64,000 nucleotides of DNA from Phyllobacterium chamaecytisi (GCF_020164455.1 NZ_JAIQWW010000001.1:124001-188000), one strand, 5' to 3'; shown: positions 36,240 to 45,678, numbered from the stretch's first letter. The notes: a model not told the origin generated them from the letters alone. Program-made: numbers and translations.

Positions 36240-37298
36240 ATGAGTGATGGAATTCGAAGTTATGCCTTGGTGGGCAATGCTGACGGTGCCGCCGTCATAA
36301 CGGGTGATGCCTTCGAGGAGAAGGTCGAGGCTGAATGGTTTTCGGCGAAGGTGGATCGAAAGGAATTCAAGCAGCTCATCAAGCGGTCCGATGCCGCAGG
36401 TCTCAGACATTTTGGAATTTGGCTGGCGCTTCTCGTCGGTTCCGGGATCGTAGCCTACCTGACGTGGGGTACCTGGTGGTGCGTTCCGGCCTTCACTGTC
36501 TATGGGCTGGTCTATTCCATGGCCGACCATCATGCGCATGAGTTGTCCCACGGCACTCCTTTCAAGACGCGCCGGATCAACGAGATTCTCTATCATCTGA
36601 ACGGCTTCATGACCCTGCATGAGGGGCATTACTGGCGCTGGAGCCATTCGCGCCATCACACGGAAACGCTTTTCGTCGGCCGTGACCCGGAAATTGCCGT
36701 GCCTCGGCCGCCCGACATTCTTGGCATGTTCCTCGATCTCTTCTTCCTCAAGTCGGGGCTGACCCAGATCGCCTCTATCGTGCGTCATGCATTCGGGAGC
36801 CTGAACGAGGAGGGACGCCACTTCATTCCGGAAGGGGAGAAACGCAAGGTCTTCTGGTCATCGCGAGCCTTTGTCGCGGTATTCATTGCCGTCATCGTTG
36901 CGTGCGTTTTGACGCAATCGATCCTGCCGGCGATGTTCATGGTGCTGCCCCGTTTCTACGGCGGCTTCATGGCCCAGCTCTTTAACCTCACGCAGCACGC
37001 CGGCATGCAGGAGGATATTCGCGATCATCGTCTGAGCACACGCACCTGGAAAACCAATCCGGTCTTCCGCTTTATGTATATCAACATGAACTACCACGTG
37101 GAGCATCACATGTTCCCGATGGTGCCGTTTTACAATCTTCACAAGCTGCATGCGATGATCAAGGACGAGTGCCCTCCCGCCTATGAGGGTCTGTGGGCCT
37201 GCTACGCAGAGATTATTCCCGCTGTGCTGCGACAGGTGAAGGACCCGAGCTGGTACGTCCGCCGTCCGCTGCCGATGCACGCCGTGGCCGCAGAATAA
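36240..37298 (+). CDS. Membrane fatty-acid desaturase/hydrocarbon oxygenase, MocD-like
   Basis: A 352-residue integral membrane di-iron enzyme. The histidine boxes are DHHAHELSH, HSRHH and NYHVEHHMF, all complete, with four to six membrane helices. It lies directly upstream of a Rieske ferredoxin. That arrangement matches MocD-MocE of rhizopine catabolism, where MocD is a hydrocarbon-oxygenase-like protein. Other desaturase/Rieske pairs look the same, so the substrate is open. Start 36240 has GGGAGG upstream; the frame extends to 36198 without support. Confidence 0.85.
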   Translation: MSDGIRSYALVGNADGAAVITGDAFEEKVEAEWFSAKVDRKEFKQLIKRSDAAGLRHFGIWLALLVGSGIVAYLTWGTWWCVPAFTVYGLVYSMADHHAHELSHGTPFKTRRINEILYHLNGFMTLHEGHYWRWSHSRHHTETLFVGRDPEIAVPRPPDILGMFLDLFFLKSGLTQIASIVRHAFGSLNEEGRHFIPEGEKRKVFWSSRAFVAVFIAVIVACVLTQSILPAMFMVLPRFYGGFMAQLFNLTQHAGMQEDIRDHRLSTRTWKTNPVFRFMYINMNYHVEHHMFPMVPFYNLHKLHAMIKDECPPAYEGLWACYAEIIPAVLRQVKDPSWYVRRPLPMHAVAAE

Positions 37299-37318
37299 AA
37301 CAACCAAGGAGGAAAATA

Positions 37319-37645
37319 ATGAGCAGCGTTGACATCGAAAACTGGATCATGGCTTGCGAGGCCGACGATATCGATGAGGAGGATGTCGTTCGCTTCGATC
37401 ACAACGGCAGGACCTTTGCGATCTATCGTTCGCCCGAAGACAAATATTATGCGACCGATGGACTTTGCACGCATGAACAGGTCCATCTTGCCGACGGACT
37501 GGTGATGGATCATGTCATCGAATGTCCCAAGCATAATGGACGCTTTGACTATCGGACAGGCCAGGCCAAGGGCGCGCCCGTCTGCGTCAATCTGAGGACG
37601 TACCCGGTGAAGGTCGAAGACGGCAAAATCCTGATTGCCTTGTAA
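37319..37645 (+). CDS. Rieske [2Fe-2S] ferredoxin, MocE-like
   Basis: A 108-residue soluble ferredoxin. Cluster ligands are in CTHEQVHLADG (Cys, His) and IECPKHNGRFDYRTG (Cys, His). It would deliver electrons to the upstream membrane di-iron enzyme. AAGGAGG precedes the start at 37319, 20 bases after the desaturase stop. No ferredoxin reductase gene (mocF-like) is nearby. The 330 bases after it, before the kinase gene, contain no gene I can support. Confidence 0.9.
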   Translation: MSSVDIENWIMACEADDIDEEDVVRFDHNGRTFAIYRSPEDKYYATDGLCTHEQVHLADGLVMDHVIECPKHNGRFDYRTGQAKGAPVCVNLRTYPVKVEDGKILIAL

Positions 37646-37974
37646 CGACGTTTTCCCCAGGCAAGGCCAGCGTCCGCGTCGACCTCGACGAAACCCTACA
37701 GTCCCTGCGGCGCTCTCTGCTTTCAAAAGCGATTCGCGAAACCGATGGTTTACGATTCGGACGGCAAAGCTGCCCCGAGCCGAAACCCTTCATTTACCAT
37801 GACCGTCACAATCGCTTGAAACACCGTTCGCTTGGCGTCCGGCGGCCCCGCTTTATCCTTTCCTTAAAGCCTCATCTGCAAAAGTTAACGCCGACAGGAA
37901 TGTTGCAGAGAACATTCGGGAAATGACCGCGACTTATCCGGCTCCGGCCAGATTTCGCGGAAAGCAGGAAAAAG

Positions 37975-39786
37975 TTGGTGCCGATTCACTCCGTCACACA
38001 ATCCAGAATTGCGGCAGGCTACAAACGCCTGTGCAAGCGCTGGGTCAGTCCGTCCGCAGCTGGTGGTGCCACCGCCGAGCGGGACGCGCGTATGGCCGGC
38101 GCGTTTCTCGGCATGCCGCTGATGCTGGCTGTTGCATTGATCACCAGCCACTCGATCGTGGGTGAGCTCGACGCGATGTTGAGCCTCGTTGCCGGCGTTC
38201 TGGCGCTTCCGATGATCTTTTGCGGTGCGCTTTCAGTATCGAAGAACAGCGCATCGGTCGGCATGAGCGCGCTCATCGCCTATTCGCTATCTGTCGCCAC
38301 AATCGGCGTCACCACACCATCGGCGAATTTGCTGCTCTGGATCATGGCCGCGGCCATCCCTCTCGAAACCTGGTTTATCGGCCGCAATGAGAAATCCATT
38401 CGCCTGCCGGCTGGTATTGCCGCCGGGGTGCTCGCAATACTCTTTGTCGTTGCGATGCGGGCAGGTGAAAGCGTGACATTGTCGCCCTTGGTGCTGCTTG
38501 CTTCCTTGGGCTATATGGCGACACTTATTGTCAGAACAGCCAGCACTCTCGCCGCCCGCAGCGCTGCTGCCCGCCGCGATGATCGCGTTGCCGATCTCGA
38601 GAACGCTATCGACGGCGTCGTGTTCAGCCTTGGGACGGACGGGCTCATTCTCTCGCTGTCGCCCAACGCGCAGGACCAGTTCGGCATCGCACGCAATCTC
38701 CTGATTGGCACGCCTCTGCTCGACCGTGTGCACGTGTCGGATCGTGTGCAGTTTTTGAGTTTCCTGTCGGATATGAAGAGCGGCGCTTCGAGTGCGACAG
38801 CCGAGATCAAGCTACGCTGCGTTGCGCCGGGCGCGACGCCGAAACACGCCCATAGCGTGCGCTTCGCCACCTATCGTCTGCGCGCTGTGCCGCATAGCCA
38901 GGACGCAGGTTTTGTCGTTGTCGCGACCGATATTTCCCAAGCCGTCGCTGACCGCAATGCGCTGATAATTGCACGCCGGGAGGTCGAAACCGCCGAAATC
39001 GCCAAGGGTCGTTTCCTTGCTTCGGTCAGCCATGAACTGCGCACACCGCTCAACTCGATCATCGGCTTTTCCGATGTGCTGCTGCAGGAGATTTGCGGCA
39101 AGCTGCCGGCCGGACGCCAGCGCGAATACGTGGAACTTGTAAACCAGTCAGGTAATCATCTCCTTTCGGTCGTCAACGCCATTCTCGATGTGTCGAAGAT
39201 CGAGGCCGGCACCTATCCGATCTTCACGGAGAGCTTCGCCTTCAAGAATGCCGTGACCATGGTGCACGATATGATGGCGCATCAAGCATCGCAGAAGGGC
39301 GTGACCTTGTGCGACCGTGTCAGCCCGCGCATCGGTAACGTCGTTGCCGATAGCCGCGCCATCAATCAGGTGCTGATCAACCTCGTTTCCAACGCTATCA
39401 AGTTTACCGAAAGCGGCGGCGTCGTCACCATCGATGCGCTGATCGAAGACAACATGCTGGCCTTCTCCGTCAGCGATACGGGCATCGGCATTGCCGAAGC
39501 GGACCTGAAGACCTTGGGCCAGCCTTTCCGGCAGGTGCAGAACGACTACACGCGCAATCACGAAGGTACGGGCCTTGGCCTTGCCACGGTCAAGGGCCTT
39601 GTCGGGCTGCATGACGGCGAGATGAGGATCAAGAGTACTCCGGGGCAGGGCACCGTTGTAGATGTGCGCATTCCCCTGGACGGTCCCGTGATCGAACATT
39701 TCTCCGACGAGGCGAACATTGTCGAATTCAAGATCGAAAGCGATATCGAGGGAGGTTCCCATGAGGAAGCCCGTAAGTCGGCCTAG
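37975..39786 (+). CDS. PAS-containing sensor histidine kinase, DivJ/PleC type
   Basis: Up to 603 residues. About six membrane helices lie in the first 170 residues. A PAS domain follows (IDGVVFSLGTDGLILSLSPNAQ), then HisKA with SHELRTPLNSIIGFSDVLLQ (His near residue 353) and HATPase with NLVSNAIKFTESGG, DTGIGI and GTGLGLATVKG. The layout resembles the cell-cycle kinases DivJ/PleC that act on DivK in alphaproteobacteria. The start is uncertain: TTG 37975 and GTG 37978 are possible, and ATG 38092 just before the first membrane helix is a good alternative. It overlaps the downstream gene. Confidence 0.82.
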   Translation: MVPIHSVTQSRIAAGYKRLCKRWVSPSAAGGATAERDARMAGAFLGMPLMLAVALITSHSIVGELDAMLSLVAGVLALPMIFCGALSVSKNSASVGMSALIAYSLSVATIGVTTPSANLLLWIMAAAIPLETWFIGRNEKSIRLPAGIAAGVLAILFVVAMRAGESVTLSPLVLLASLGYMATLIVRTASTLAARSAAARRDDRVADLENAIDGVVFSLGTDGLILSLSPNAQDQFGIARNLLIGTPLLDRVHVSDRVQFLSFLSDMKSGASSATAEIKLRCVAPGATPKHAHSVRFATYRLRAVPHSQDAGFVVVATDISQAVADRNALIIARREVETAEIAKGRFLASVSHELRTPLNSIIGFSDVLLQEICGKLPAGRQREYVELVNQSGNHLLSVVNAILDVSKIEAGTYPIFTESFAFKNAVTMVHDMMAHQASQKGVTLCDRVSPRIGNVVADSRAINQVLINLVSNAIKFTESGGVVTIDALIEDNMLAFSVSDTGIGIAEADLKTLGQPFRQVQNDYTRNHEGTGLGLATVKGLVGLHDGEMRIKSTPGQGTVVDVRIPLDGPVIEHFSDEANIVEFKIESDIEGGSHEEARKSA

Positions 39787-40633
39787 CAGCAAGCGGCGCG
39801 CTCCAAGGCGGGGCAAGTTCGCCGTGGCTGTTTTCGCTACCGGCAGTCTGATCGCCAGCAATCCTGGTATTGCCGGCGGCACGACGGCCTTCCTGGTCAC
39901 ACTGGGCTTCATCTCCGCCAATGCGCTTTGGTATCAGCCGCATGTGCATGAAGGCGTGTTCTTCCGCACGCGGCCGGAACTCGTTTTCAAACCCGTCAAG
40001 CAAAGCAGTATTTCATTGCCGGGCGGTACCTCGCAGGCACAATCGGCCGACGCGCCCATTCGCAAGGTAAAATCTGTTCCCGTTCCGCAGAGCCCCGACC
40101 CGATTGCCGCCGCGATCAATGGCGACCCGGTTCTGGCGCCAGGCGGCGATCCGGAAGTGGCCAAGCTGCAGCAGAAACTGCTGGCGCTTGGTTTTTATAG
40201 CGGCACTGTCGACGGGATTTCAGGCAGAGGCACCCGTGCGGCCATCGATGCCTATCGCAAGGCAACGGCCGCCATGGGTATCGAGCCCGAGCAGGCTGTT
40301 GATAATGCCAGCGAGACCACCGCGAGCATCGCCATACCGGAGAAGAAGCCGGAACAGATGCAAGAAAAGGCTACAATCCAAAAGGTTTCGACCAGTCCGT
40401 CGCAAGACAATGCTGCCGTCGCGAGCGCTGGCGGATTGTCGCCCGCAGAGATCGTACGGGTTCAGGCGGGCCTTCGCGCGTTCGGCAATGACATGGTCGA
40501 GATTGACGGCAAGGTCGGCGCCTCCACCAAAAGTGCCGTGAGCGAATTCCAGAAGCTGTTCCGTCTGCCGGTGACGGGCGAGCCGGATCAAAAGCTCCTC
40601 GCCAAGATGCAGGAAATAGGTTTAATAAATTGA
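39761..40633 (+). CDS. Membrane-anchored peptidoglycan-binding protein
   Basis: A 290-residue protein with a basic cytoplasmic N-terminus (MRKPVSRPSSKRRAPRRG). One membrane region follows, and the periplasmic part has two PG_binding_1 repeats: VAKLQQKLLALGFYSGTVDG with RGTRAAIDAYRKA, and IVRVQAGLRAFGNDMVEIDG with STKSAVSEFQKLF. GGGAGG precedes the start, which lies inside the last 26 bases of the kinase gene, so the two are co-translated. This suggests a link between the kinase and the cell wall. Confidence 0.82.
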   Translation: MRKPVSRPSSKRRAPRRGKFAVAVFATGSLIASNPGIAGGTTAFLVTLGFISANALWYQPHVHEGVFFRTRPELVFKPVKQSSISLPGGTSQAQSADAPIRKVKSVPVPQSPDPIAAAINGDPVLAPGGDPEVAKLQQKLLALGFYSGTVDGISGRGTRAAIDAYRKATAAMGIEPEQAVDNASETTASIAIPEKKPEQMQEKATIQKVSTSPSQDNAAVASAGGLSPAEIVRVQAGLRAFGNDMVEIDGKVGASTKSAVSEFQKLFRLPVTGEPDQKLLAKMQEIGLIN

Positions 40634-40641
40634 GCTCTGGC

Positions 40642-40816
40642 TATCTCCCCCCTTGTGGGGAGAAAGCGATTTCAGCATCTTAGCCCTTGCTAAGTGCTAG
40701 AAATCGCCAGAGAGGGGATTTGCTTCAATGAACTATCCCCTCACTTGGATTTACCTGGATTTAGCACAGAGGCTAAATCCAGGTAAATCCTTTCTCTCCC
40801 ACAAGGGGAGAGATAA
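40642..40816. repeat. Second hairpin repeat family, copy T2
   Basis: The element starts TATCTCCCCCCTTGTGGGG and ends with the inverse CACAAGGGGAGAGATAA. The central stem GGATTTACCTGGATTTAGC / GCTAAATCCAGGTAAATCC is perfect over 19 bp. Compared with T1 the stem carries a paired T-to-A and A-to-T change. It fills the gap between two plus-strand genes. Confidence 0.9.
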
Positions 40817-40854
40817 TCGGCATCGACTGCATCGCCCGAATTGAGAGAAACCGC

Positions 40855-41205
40855 ATGCGCCTGACATCTGAATTCTGGGTTGCCGCACTGGTCAGGCGCG
40901 TCAATGGTACAGGTGCATTCGCTGCGCTGAGCAACAAGGGCGCAGCCGAGGCCGGCGCGATCTTCATCAAGTTCCGCAACGTTGACGGGAGCTACGATCT
41001 TTTCGGGCCCGCACCGCAGATGGTCTATGACGAAACCAAGCCTGATGAGCGGCTGTTCACGCCATTGAATACCGGCGTGGCTGAAATGGAAATCAATGAC
41101 GATCTGGAAAAGCAGAAGCGCTGGGATCGGGATTTGTGGATCGTCGAGATCGAGGATTATCGCGGCGATCGATCCGAGCTGTTTCCGGTTGCTAAAGGCA
41201 TGTAG
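40855..41205 (+). CDS. DUF1491 family protein
   Basis: A 116-residue soluble protein. MRLTSEFWVAALVRRVNGTG, GAAEAGAIFIKFRN and the C-terminal DLWIVEIEDYRGD are the conserved parts of DUF1491, a family confined to alphaproteobacteria and without known function. It has no signal peptide or catalytic motif. A hairpin begins right after the stop. Confidence 0.85.
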   Translation: MRLTSEFWVAALVRRVNGTGAFAALSNKGAAEAGAIFIKFRNVDGSYDLFGPAPQMVYDETKPDERLFTPLNTGVAEMEINDDLEKQKRWDRDLWIVEIEDYRGDRSELFPVAKGM

Positions 41206-41227
41206 GGAACAGGCCCGGGCCTGTTCC
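41206..41227. terminator. Palindromic terminator between convergent genes
   Basis: GGAACAGGCC and its inverse GGCCTGTTCC form a perfect 22-base palindrome (with CG at the centre) located between the DUF1491 stop and the autotransporter stop, followed by ATTAT. Probably bidirectional. Confidence 0.65.
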
Positions 41228-41234
41228 ATTATGT

Positions 41235-44200
41235 TCAGAATCTCACTGAAAGGTCGGCCTTGATTGCATTGTCATGAGCCTTCTCAGCAAATTGTCCTGT
41301 ATAGGAGAGGCCAATTGTGGTGCTCTCGCCGATACCCACGTCGAATCCTGCCTCGATAACGCCTGTATCATCCGCAATTGGCAGGCCTTGGGTGGTAAAC
41401 GTCTGGCCGCCAAGGGCTAACCGCTGCTGCGGCGTGATATCGCCAAAGGCATGATTCCAGCCAAACATTGCGCGGGTTGTCAGGCCCACGGTTTCGCTCA
41501 AAGCAAAATCGTGGCTGACACGAAGCCCAAGCGTTGTTGTCGTCAAATCGCTGTTGCTGGCAAAGCCGGTCAGATTGGTAATGTCACCCAGATCGGAACC
41601 ATCGCTCAATTTGTGATCATGCCCGCGCTCCCGGAAGCCGCCCGACTTCAGGTGTACATATCTCGCCCCAGCAAAGGGTTCAAAATCGGCAAAAGCGGAC
41701 TTGATCTCATAGCCGATCTCGCTGAAAAGCTGCACGGTATTGGCATCGTAAGCAGCATCGTGCTGACCGGCGATCTGACTGAAGACGACGCTGCGTCTGG
41801 TATTGATCTCGTGCTGCGTAAGATTGGCGCCGAGGCGAAGCCCGAAACTATCCCACCGCGTGCCGCCATAGACGCCGATCTGATAGCTATCGACCGAAGC
41901 CTTGCCGCGACCGCTATGGAGCGAGGTATTGCCATAGCCCGTCAGAACACCAAGCCGCCATGTGTTCACAACGACACTGTCGAGACCGGTGACGAAGCCA
42001 CCGCCGCTGCTGCTGAAGCCTGCCGCATTGTCATTGCCGTCCACATGGCCCCAACCGCCATAGGCCTCGCCCCATAGGGCGGTGGCCGGGGTGGCTGGTT
42101 GAATGGAGGCAAAGGCGTCTGTTATTTTGGCTTCTGGCGACCCGGGGCCATAGGCCAACGGTGTGCTGCCAATCACAATCGTAGGCTGTACCTTGATCGC
42201 AACACCGCCAAAGGCCGTCCGCACGCGGTTGGTCGCAGCAGCGCTGATGCTGGTATCGCTCTGCACCAGAGCGCCGGAAATTGTGGCATGAGTCTCGCCG
42301 GAAAGGGCATCGTAGGCCGGCGTCTCTCCTTGCAGTGTGAAGAGCACGGTGTTGTATAGTGCGTCGCCTGCCTCCATTCGATTGATCGCGCCCGCCACGG
42401 ACTTCTGATTTGGCGTCACCGCATCGTAGCCGACCTGGATGTGGTGGGAGGGAGCCTCACTCTTCGCATCAATCTCAGCTTGTTCAATCTCAACTTTCAG
42501 GACAGGCTCAACTGTTGGGGCAACCTCTACCTTCGGATCGGTAATCGCCTGCGGGTCAGTCATTACCTGTGGATGCACTGTTACCTGCGGTTCAGCGATC
42601 TTGTCGGAAAAGCCAAGTTTCACGGTCTTGCCTGTTCCACCAACGCTGAGGACTGGCGCGAGGTATTTGTATTCTTCTTTCACGCCTTCGAACCGGCCGG
42701 TTACGCCGCCTTCGGCAGTCAGAATGACATAATTATAGTCCAGCAACTTTCTGATATCGTCTGAACCTAAAAATGCTTCTTGCCCGGCGAAGCGCGTCGA
42801 AACAACGCCTCCGTTGAGCACTGCCTCTCCTTCGACAATAAGTTGACTGGCGAAGCGTTTGTTCGTGGCGATTTCGACAATAAAGGCGCTGCCCCTGTTG
42901 AATGTCGCATCGCCTTTAACCGTAAGTGTGCCGGCGGAATTGCCGGGCAAAACCGTACCGCCATTGTCGACCATAAGAGAACCGCCCAGCGTGCCGTCGC
43001 CGGTGATTGTACCACTACCGTTTACAGCAACATTGGAGGTCAGTGAACCATCTACGACAAGCGTACCGCCATCGATGGTCGTGGCACCTTCATAAGTATT
43101 GTTGCCTGTCATCTGCAGTGTGCCCGGGCCAGATTTCATCAGGCCGCCGGGCCCGGCGATATCGTTGCTCCAGCGATCCAGTATTCCAAAACCTGCATAG
43201 TCCCATGCGTTGCCCGAGACCTGGTTGACTGCAAAATCAGTATAGAAATAGGCAGGACCATTCTGTGCCCGGGCCAGATTGATGAGGCCCCAATTGGCAT
43301 CCTGTGGAGTGGCGTCCCCTAAAGGATCGACGCCATCCTTGTCCGTGTCGGCCGTACCTATGGGGTTGCGCAGGCCAAGGCCGATCATATTATCTGGAAA
43401 TGCTGTGCTGGCCAGAACCTGCTTGCGCTGCTCTGGTGTAAGATATGAAAAACGCGGCAGCAGCAAGTTTGCGGCTATGTCCGGAATATCTTGCGGCCCG
43501 ACCTGGGTTGCAGGCTTGTCAAACAAGGCGCCAAAATGGCCGACGGAGAAATCATCCTTCGAGTATCCATCGTAGATCGGCTTTGGCTCGTTCTGCAAAC
43601 AGAGCCGGACGCTCTTGCCGCATTGTGTCTCCAGCGATGTCCTGTTTTCCCTTGCAACCGCTTGTACGGCCGCCGCATATGAACCTACCCCCATCAGATG
43701 AGACAGGTAGACAAGATTGGCAGTACGCGACGCAATGACATCCGCTGGAAAATGCGCACCAACAATGACGCGGCTTTCAGCATATTGCAGTGCACGGGAA
43801 TAGATTTCATCGCCACGTTCGGGAAATATCTGCATCAAGGTTGCGGCATCTTGAAATCCCATCCATGAGTGGCCGCTTGGATAAGAGTCGCCAGTTTCAG
43901 TTTCAAAACCCTGCAGAATTTGACCGTCCTCATCAAAAACGTCCCGGGGCCGGGCTCTTTCGTGATCGTCCTTGAATTTGGAATAGCCCCGGCTCCACTC
44001 ACGATAAAGACCTGCCAAATCTTCGTAGCTTTGAGTGAATTCAAATCCTTTCGTATGCGCGCCGAGTGCCGCCGCGTAGAAGGTCGGTAGTCTGTAGTCG
44101 TCGTCGTCATCCTCGTCGTCGTCTGCGAGATCGCGCCGCTTCAGATCGGCCAAGGTCTGGAATCTGCGTGCAGCCGCAAAATCAAGCTTCTCGGCAGGGC

Positions 44201-44405
44201 TGAAATGAGCAGGAGGATTTGGAACGATCTTGTTTTGAATGTGGTCGCGCAACAGATATCTATTTGCCTTGATGTAGGCTTCGACGGCAGTTAAATCGAT
44301 CGGATCCTCCGCATGAGCTGCTTGAGAAAATCCGATCTGACCGGCAATAAAAAACAAGCCGCAAACGCCCCGCAGGAGCTTGCGCCGCACTTTGGCAAAC
44401 AACAT
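41235..44405 (-). CDS. Autotransporter with PAP2-type acid phosphatase passenger
   Basis: A 1056-residue type V secretion protein. A signal peptide ends at about AHAE (residue 32). The passenger carries the full acid-phosphatase signature: K145-x6-R152-P153, PSGH at 176-179, and S211-R-x5-H218-x3-D222, as in class A bacterial phosphatases. An acidic run (ADDDEDDDDDY, near residue 95) precedes it. Then come an autotransporter-associated repeat (TLQMTGNNTYEGATTIDGG), a Pro/Thr/Val-rich linker with imperfect 'PQVMTDPQAI' repeats, and a C-terminal barrel ending IKADLSVRF. It probably exposes a phosphatase on the cell surface. The barrel closely resembles the one at 8982-12962. Confidence 0.93.
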   Translation of the reverse strand: MLFAKVRRKLLRGVCGLFFIAGQIGFSQAAHAEDPIDLTAVEAYIKANRYLLRDHIQNKIVPNPPAHFSPAEKLDFAAARRFQTLADLKRRDLADDDEDDDDDYRLPTFYAAALGAHTKGFEFTQSYEDLAGLYREWSRGYSKFKDDHERARPRDVFDEDGQILQGFETETGDSYPSGHSWMGFQDAATLMQIFPERGDEIYSRALQYAESRVIVGAHFPADVIASRTANLVYLSHLMGVGSYAAAVQAVARENRTSLETQCGKSVRLCLQNEPKPIYDGYSKDDFSVGHFGALFDKPATQVGPQDIPDIAANLLLPRFSYLTPEQRKQVLASTAFPDNMIGLGLRNPIGTADTDKDGVDPLGDATPQDANWGLINLARAQNGPAYFYTDFAVNQVSGNAWDYAGFGILDRWSNDIAGPGGLMKSGPGTLQMTGNNTYEGATTIDGGTLVVDGSLTSNVAVNGSGTITGDGTLGGSLMVDNGGTVLPGNSAGTLTVKGDATFNRGSAFIVEIATNKRFASQLIVEGEAVLNGGVVSTRFAGQEAFLGSDDIRKLLDYNYVILTAEGGVTGRFEGVKEEYKYLAPVLSVGGTGKTVKLGFSDKIAEPQVTVHPQVMTDPQAITDPKVEVAPTVEPVLKVEIEQAEIDAKSEAPSHHIQVGYDAVTPNQKSVAGAINRMEAGDALYNTVLFTLQGETPAYDALSGETHATISGALVQSDTSISAAATNRVRTAFGGVAIKVQPTIVIGSTPLAYGPGSPEAKITDAFASIQPATPATALWGEAYGGWGHVDGNDNAAGFSSSGGGFVTGLDSVVVNTWRLGVLTGYGNTSLHSGRGKASVDSYQIGVYGGTRWDSFGLRLGANLTQHEINTRRSVVFSQIAGQHDAAYDANTVQLFSEIGYEIKSAFADFEPFAGARYVHLKSGGFRERGHDHKLSDGSDLGDITNLTGFASNSDLTTTTLGLRVSHDFALSETVGLTTRAMFGWNHAFGDITPQQRLALGGQTFTTQGLPIADDTGVIEAGFDVGIGESTTIGLSYTGQFAEKAHDNAIKADLSVRF

Positions 44406-44657
44406 GATGCACCTTCCAATATAAATTAAGTAATATTGCCTTATTATGGAGCGGTGCTTTACGAGAAAATTAATACATGAATATGACAGACAGATCTAAA
44501 CCGGAATATAACTACTAGTTGTAATTTATAAGAGAATACACCGCCAGTTGTACCAGCCAGTGTTAATATTGCTAATAAGTGACTTGGATGAGCGTCTTGA
44601 ACGATAACCACGAACGCGGGCCGTATCCAAGACAAGAACGCAAACGATAGATGCCAA

Positions 44658-45623
44658 TCAAGAAACCTTGCGGGCGCCGTTCTCGAAGTCCGCGGCCATC
44701 TCGCGCAGTTTCTGCCGTAGTTTCTGCGAGTTTTCCTGTGCCCTCCAGCGCTCGACGGTCGCCTCGGCTTTCGCCTGATCGATCTTGCGATAGGATTGCA
44801 CGAAGAGGCGCAGCGAATGCAGATCCTTGTGCACGAGGCCGAACAGCCCTGTAAGGACGAGATGCGCCGCCTCGGCTGAAAGCCCGAGAGACGCCAGCGC
44901 GATCGTCAGTTCCGCGTTCAGGCCATGGCCGATGATTCGTTTTGCGGTGTCGGCATCGAGGTCAAGCGCCTTGGCAAACTCCTGTTCGAAGGAGGTGGTC
45001 TGGTCGAGAAGAGCCGCATCGACAAGATGTTCGGCCAAAGCCTGATCGCTTGAAAAACCGGCATCACTGTCCCGCATCAGCGCCTTCAAAGCCTCACGCG
45101 TTTCGCGCAGGCGCGGCGATTCCTGGGTCGAGAGGGTGTCGGGCATGTCGCTTTCCCTGCCATGGACGAAATTCGATTGAGGCGTCAAAGCACGTTCAAT
45201 GGCCGGGTCATTGAACCCATGCAGCAGGCTCAGAAGTTCGGGATCGGTGATCTCGCGCCGTGCGATGGCCCGCGCGTGGCCAAGGCCCTTATGCGCGATG
45301 ATGTCGATCAGGTCGGACGTGTTCAGAACCGGCGAGCGCAGCAGAAGCGGCGCAGATATATCCACCTCGTCTTCCGCGAGCGCGATGACAAGCCGTTTCG
45401 GTGCGTGGGAAAATTCCGACAGGGCGGCGGCCGCATGGCGCCGTACCCGCTGCGAGGCGAGGGCGAGGAGCGGAACCGCGAGGTCCTCGAGCTGCTGCGC
45501 ATCGCTCTTTGCCGGTCTTGCGACGCAGCAGAAGGCAGTAATCGACGCGGTGAGGAGATCGTCAGCCTTGCTGCCGCTACTGCGGTCTTCAAGCGCCCGA
45601 AACTCAGGATACTTCACGAACAC
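44658..45623 (-). CDS. DUF2336 domain protein
   Basis: A 321-residue helical protein. The N-terminal half shows HEAT-like repeats (LASQRVRRHAAAALSEF; VDISAPLLLRSPVL; GHARAIARREITDPELLSLL), the DUF2336 hallmark. This family is common and multi-copy in alphaproteobacteria, and its function is unknown. The C-terminus is basic and coiled-coil-like. The 250 AT-rich bases between it and the autotransporter start contain no gene. A CtrA-like sequence lies upstream of the start. Confidence 0.8.
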   Translation of the reverse strand: MFVKYPEFRALEDRSSGSKADDLLTASITAFCCVARPAKSDAQQLEDLAVPLLALASQRVRRHAAAALSEFSHAPKRLVIALAEDEVDISAPLLLRSPVLNTSDLIDIIAHKGLGHARAIARREITDPELLSLLHGFNDPAIERALTPQSNFVHGRESDMPDTLSTQESPRLRETREALKALMRDSDAGFSSDQALAEHLVDAALLDQTTSFEQEFAKALDLDADTAKRIIGHGLNAELTIALASLGLSAEAAHLVLTGLFGLVHKDLHSLRLFVQSYRKIDQAKAEATVERWRAQENSQKLRQKLREMAADFENGARKVS

Positions 45624-45678
45624 AACTCCACGAGACGCAGTACGAGGTTAAACAATGGCTAAAATTAGCCTTGAAGCG

